From: Perkinsus marinus ATCC 50983
Taxonomy: Eukaryota > Perkinsozoa > Perkinsida > Perkinsidae
Direction of reading: 5' to 3'
Length of the DNA stretch: 57,104 nt
Assembly (NCBI RefSeq): GCF_000006405.1
Contig: NW_003215497.1
Location: 1-57,104 of the forward strand
This document shows positions 53,811-57,104 of this stretch, piece after piece. How positions within the stretch are numbered: position 1 is the first letter of the stretch; each line of letters begins with the position of its first letter. Below the pieces are notes generated by a model that did not search any database, was not told where the DNA came from, and saw only the letters and a program-made list of their open reading frames with translations. The position numbers and the translations under genes were made by a program.

Positions 53811-54986
53811 TTACGCTGTCAGGATCTCAGTTGCCACTTTTTTCATGGCAGGATAAGCCGCCCTGATGAGCTGATTAGCATGAATAATAATATTCGCGCC
53901 ATGTTCGGCTAGCTCAGACTCGTGTACACTGTTGTAGCTGAGGAAGGACACAGCGTAACAAGGGGAGACCACGAGTAGCCTACTACCTAGTAGGCACTAG
54001 GATGATCGGCGTCTTGACTTTATCAGGATATTGCTCACGGAATACCTAACTCGAGTAATAGATAAATATCGCATTTATCACTACACTTACTTTAAGGAAC
54101 TCGTAAATTTCCTGAGGATCCTTATGCCTAGAGTGGATCATGATACCATCACAGCCTCCCTTCTCCAGGTATGCTGTGGCGCGGCGCATAGCCTAACCAT
54201 AGACCAATACGACCACCGTTGTTGTGATGATAGCAGCAGGAATAGTACCTCTTCCTGTCCTAGACCAGCAATCAATGCCTCAACTCTAGCGAAGATCATA
54301 AAGTCGTTGGTGACCTGAGCATCCTTACCAGCGGCCAACTTGTCACAGAACTCATCAACGTCAGCCAGTTGCTGCTTCCTATCACACAACAAGTACGACT
54401 ACTAGTAACAACTCCTCCGATGCCGCCTACCTCTCTGTGCCAAAGAGGGAGTTCTGCTTGAGTCCAGTCTTATCCTCAATCACACAAGCTCCAACACCAA
54501 GGCGCTCCAACTTCTTCACTGTGAAGCGGAAAATCTCGGCCTCTCCACCAGTATCACCATCGTAGATCATAGGCAGCGATGATACATCAAGACAGTCCTC
54601 GACAATCTGCAGTCTCTGGGTGGTATCAACCGTTTCGATATCAGGCATTCCCTTCAGCGTACTCGAGGTCAGTGAAGAGGACCATAAGCAATCAAACTTA
54701 GCCTCCGAACCTACACCACCAGAGATCAGTAACCAGCATCGAATGTGGGACTACTACCATCAGGCCTGTGAGCTCGAGTCTGTTCAACTATCATCGCGGA
54801 GAGGCCTGAGTGCGCCTCCATAGCGCGAATAACACCATCATTAGGCTGAATAGAAAACAACGTTATGAAGGGATCAAGTACGGCACAGTTCCCTACCGCT
54901 TTGGTATTGATGAGCTGCCTGAGGGCTGCGAGTCTCGCAGTTGCAGTTGTCGAGGCGAAACCACGGCGAGCAATATTACTCAACAT
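53811..54986 (-). CDS. Phosphoenolpyruvate mutase, probably mitochondrial
   Basis: PEP mutase isomerises phosphoenolpyruvate to phosphonopyruvate, making the carbon-phosphorus bond that begins phosphonate synthesis. The ATG at 54986 gives MLSNIARRGFASTTATARLA, basic and without acidic residues, like a mitochondrial presequence. The enzyme follows across short introns: ALRQLINTK, RAMEAHSGLSAMIVEQ, FDCLWSSSLTSSTLKGMPDI, YDGDTGGEAE and the diagnostic EDKTGLKQNS (EDK-x5-NS, at about 54450-54477), then SLFGTE, AGKDAQVTNDFMIFARVEAL, GGCDGIMIHSRHKDPQEIYE, and, after introns, SYNSVHESELAEHGANIIIH and AYPAMKKVATEIL before TAA. The EDK-x5-NS motif separates it from isocitrate lyase and other superfamily members. 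The usual partner, phosphonopyruvate decarboxylase, is not in the window. Confidence 0.93.
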
Positions 54987-55312
54987 TGTTGAAACGGAAG
55001 GATAACAAAAAACCTATACGCCTAGGCAGTGGAGGTAGGAAACAATATCATCACAACACAAACTGGAGAGGGACAGGGCGCCTAGATCTCGGAGTCAAAA
55101 TAGGAGCTATTCCAATCCAACGCCCCCACTAGGAGATCCTACGGGCGCAGCACACACCTGATACTCGCTGAAGGATATGCTCACAACACATGAAAACAGT
55201 ACTCAGCAAGACCAGACGACAGCCTATGTTTGCTCCAGCAGCAGTGTGTCGGGAAGCTAGAGAACACAAAAAACCTTCTAGTGGAGGGGAAAGTGAAACT
55301 GTATCAATCACG
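54987..55312. other. Intergenic region PEP mutase to U2AF
   Basis: There are 326 bases between the PEP mutase start codon and the U2AF stop. No gene is supported; it must hold the PEP mutase promoter. Confidence 0.5.
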
Positions 55313-57104
55313 TTAGTCGACAACCTCACAATCGTCGTTATTATCAACCTTATCTGGGGCTCCCTCCTTCACAAGAGCACCTGCCCAAAGCCAAAACTGC
55401 ACCAAGTTGCAACGGCATCACAGCCTACCACCAGACGCCGCCTCCGCTCCAGTCTTGTGTTCACTGCCACCTTCCTCTTCCTCCTCCTCTCCAATGGTCA
55501 TCGGACCCGACCCTACGAGTAAGACATCTATACTGGGAACTGTATAAGAAGATACATACCAGCAGTAGGTGGTGGAGGCTTAGGTGGTGGGGCCTGGACT
55601 GGTCTGACTGCCATTGTCATACTCTCTACGTTGTACAGGGTGTACTTACCCATTTTATACCTGATACGGGCGCTCTACGAAGGTCGTTACAGTTCCCGTA
55701 GCAGGCGCAGGTTCGATCCTATCACCTGTCAGTTGGGTAGAATGCTGCACACATGACTCGATCGTCAAACTTCCTCCCATTGTTCGTAGCTTGAAACTTC
55801 CTAGCTGCTGTGATATCCGCAAACTGCACGAAGATCTTCCCAACGCCATTGGCATATGGTGTTAGACTCGCCGATGGCTGAGGAACAGTACGCATGCCCT
55901 CACTACTCAACGCTAACGCTGACTCTCTTACCCGTGGAACTCGGACCTCCAACACAGTTCCGTGCCTCTGGGCCTCCTCACGTATCTCATCTTCAATTGA
56001 CTTTACCTCTGAGGACGGGCATTACAACGAACCAATCTGTGTCTCTGCATCATTACCAGTCTCCGACATCAGGTCCTCTATATAAACAGCATTAAGAAGT
56101 TGTACTACTGTGCTAGGAGTCGACCCTATCTCTCGCCCAGCCTTCAGCTGAGCCGCCAGAGCTGGGTTGGCCAGCACTCGAGCCGTCATAGACTGAACCT
56201 GCTTTCCGATGAATGCACTCTCTCTAGGAAGCCCTCACGACTGCTACCCCCGATGAGCCATCAGCCAGGTTGGTCGCCGGGCCTACACCAGCGCCTCCTA
56301 TCCCCGCAGCCTAACGACAGAGGAATATCAAACAACTTCTCAACCCCGCAGGCCTACTCCTCCTTGCTGTGCATCTGGAACGAGTCTGGTCACACTGAGG
56401 CTATAGTTACCCAAAACGAACTGGTCAAGGGCATATAGGCATCTATCCGCATCATTCGGATCTGAGGAAACAACAACCTGATCACCACAATAGACGCGAG
56501 TTATGACCTTCGAATTGACAGAAACCATAGCCCTTGCTTAAGCCCGTTGTCTTATCTCTGATGAGGCTGACCATAGTGAGAGCACCAAACTGTTCCAATA
56601 GGTCCCTCAAATAGGTCTCCGTCATCACCTACGATGAAATCAAGGCAAACGTCATCGTGGATGCATTACCGGTGGGAGATGGTATATCCCTAATTGTAGG
56701 TTAGACCCTGGAGCAGTCTTCTTAGTAGAGGACCCTCCTGAATACACCATCATTGCCTCCGTCATCTATGGCCTTTATACTACCACACAGTTCCTCGATA
56801 GTAACCTTTTGTATGTCCTCAGCGGTGATGCTCTTGGATGGGTCCTCCTTGTTGTAGCCGTGGGGCCTCGTTATCGCTAATTTACGACCATCTAAGTCGA
56901 TACCTAACACGATCTGTCATCACCATCAGTACTGTTTCTGGTAGTAGTACTACCATTGAGTCTCATAGCGACTGTGGCTGCAATAGGCGTTCGGAACTCC
57001 ACGAGAGCTGTACGACTGTGACCATCCGAGATGAGGAAGAACACAGACACTACCTGACGAAAGCCGTAATCAACAGCACGAGCATCACCGTAGTAGTAGT
57101 AGTA
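55313..57104 (-). CDS. U2AF2: U2AF large subunit (U2AF65-like), 5' end cut by window
   Basis: This splicing factor binds the polypyrimidine tract and recruits U2 snRNP. The start lies beyond 57104. RRM1 is seen as YGFRQVVSVFFLISDGHSR, LVEFRTPIAATVAMRLNG and DLDGRKLAITRPHGY, the last matching the U2AF65 ..L.I.RPHDY end. RRM2 has YLRDLLEQFGALTMVSLI and RDKTTGLSKGYGFCQFE. The third domain is a U2AF-homology motif: VVQLLNAVYIEDLM, EDEIREEAQRHGTVLEVRVP, KIFVQFADITAARKFQATNN and GRKFDDRVMCAAFYP. The tail has QAPPPKPPPPTA, then MTIGEEEEEEGG and, after an intron, NNDDCEVVD at the TAA (55313-55315). That proline-rich and acidic C-terminal extension is not in human U2AF65, which ends soon after the third domain. 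Confidence 0.9.

Noticed and set aside
57091-57104. TAG trinucleotide microsatellite at the right edge
   Set aside because: Read on the minus strand it gives Tyr codons directly before GDARAVDYGF in the U2AF frame, so it may be coding; too short to call a repeat.
1-57104. Transposons or integrated viral genes
   Set aside because: No reverse transcriptase, transposase, integrase or terminal repeats of element length were seen on either strand.

Overview
The window is nuclear DNA of a eukaryote. Its genes are split by very short GT-AG introns, mostly about 35-55 bases, and conserved domains become continuous only after these introns are removed. The best guess is an alveolate protist of the Perkinsus type. 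This is inferred from the tiny introns, a cAMP-dependent kinase regulatory subunit with an apicomplexan-style MGNxxC N-terminus, several KH/RS RNA-binding proteins and a flagellar-base protein (CEP19). No rRNA or organelle gene is present to prove it. Exon boundaries are hand-read from frame continuity and family motifs.

Bases 1-4387 hold a tandem array of 29 tRNA-His-like units with a 157-base period. Twenty-one units keep a GTG anticodon and eight carry other anticodons. The array enters from the left edge and stops inside the T-arm of the last copy.

Bases 4432-21693 are a run of minus-strand genes: CEP19; a large gene joining an mRNA cap-2 methyltransferase (CMTR2 type) to an ankyrin-like region and an NMN-adenylyltransferase-like domain; cobalamin-dependent methionine synthase; a multi-KH protein with an RS tail; a PKA regulatory subunit; and a three-finger CCCH protein. 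Bases 22190-34632 are plus-strand genes: phospholipase B-like protein, an F-box-like protein of unknown function, STT3 oligosaccharyltransferase, ribosomal protein uS10 (S20), and a histone deacetylase whose catalytic domain is interrupted by a PHD finger. Bases 35720-42883 return to the minus strand: two tandem TauE/SafE transporters, a histidine-rich membrane protein and a C2HC zinc-finger protein. Actin, an MLF-family protein and a multi-KH protein follow on the plus strand (43403-50261). A 2.3 kb stretch without a recognised gene precedes the minus-strand genes RPC8 (RNA polymerase III), phosphoenolpyruvate mutase with a likely mitochondrial presequence, and the U2AF large subunit, which runs off the right edge.

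The genes are mostly housekeeping and do not form an operon-like pathway. RNA metabolism is a recurring theme (cap methylation, two multi-KH proteins, CCCH, U2AF, RPC8, tRNA-like array). The items most worth following up are the anticodon-variant tRNA array, the cap-methyltransferase/NMNAT-like fusion, the PHD-in-HDAC architecture, and PEP mutase as a sign of phosphonate metabolism.
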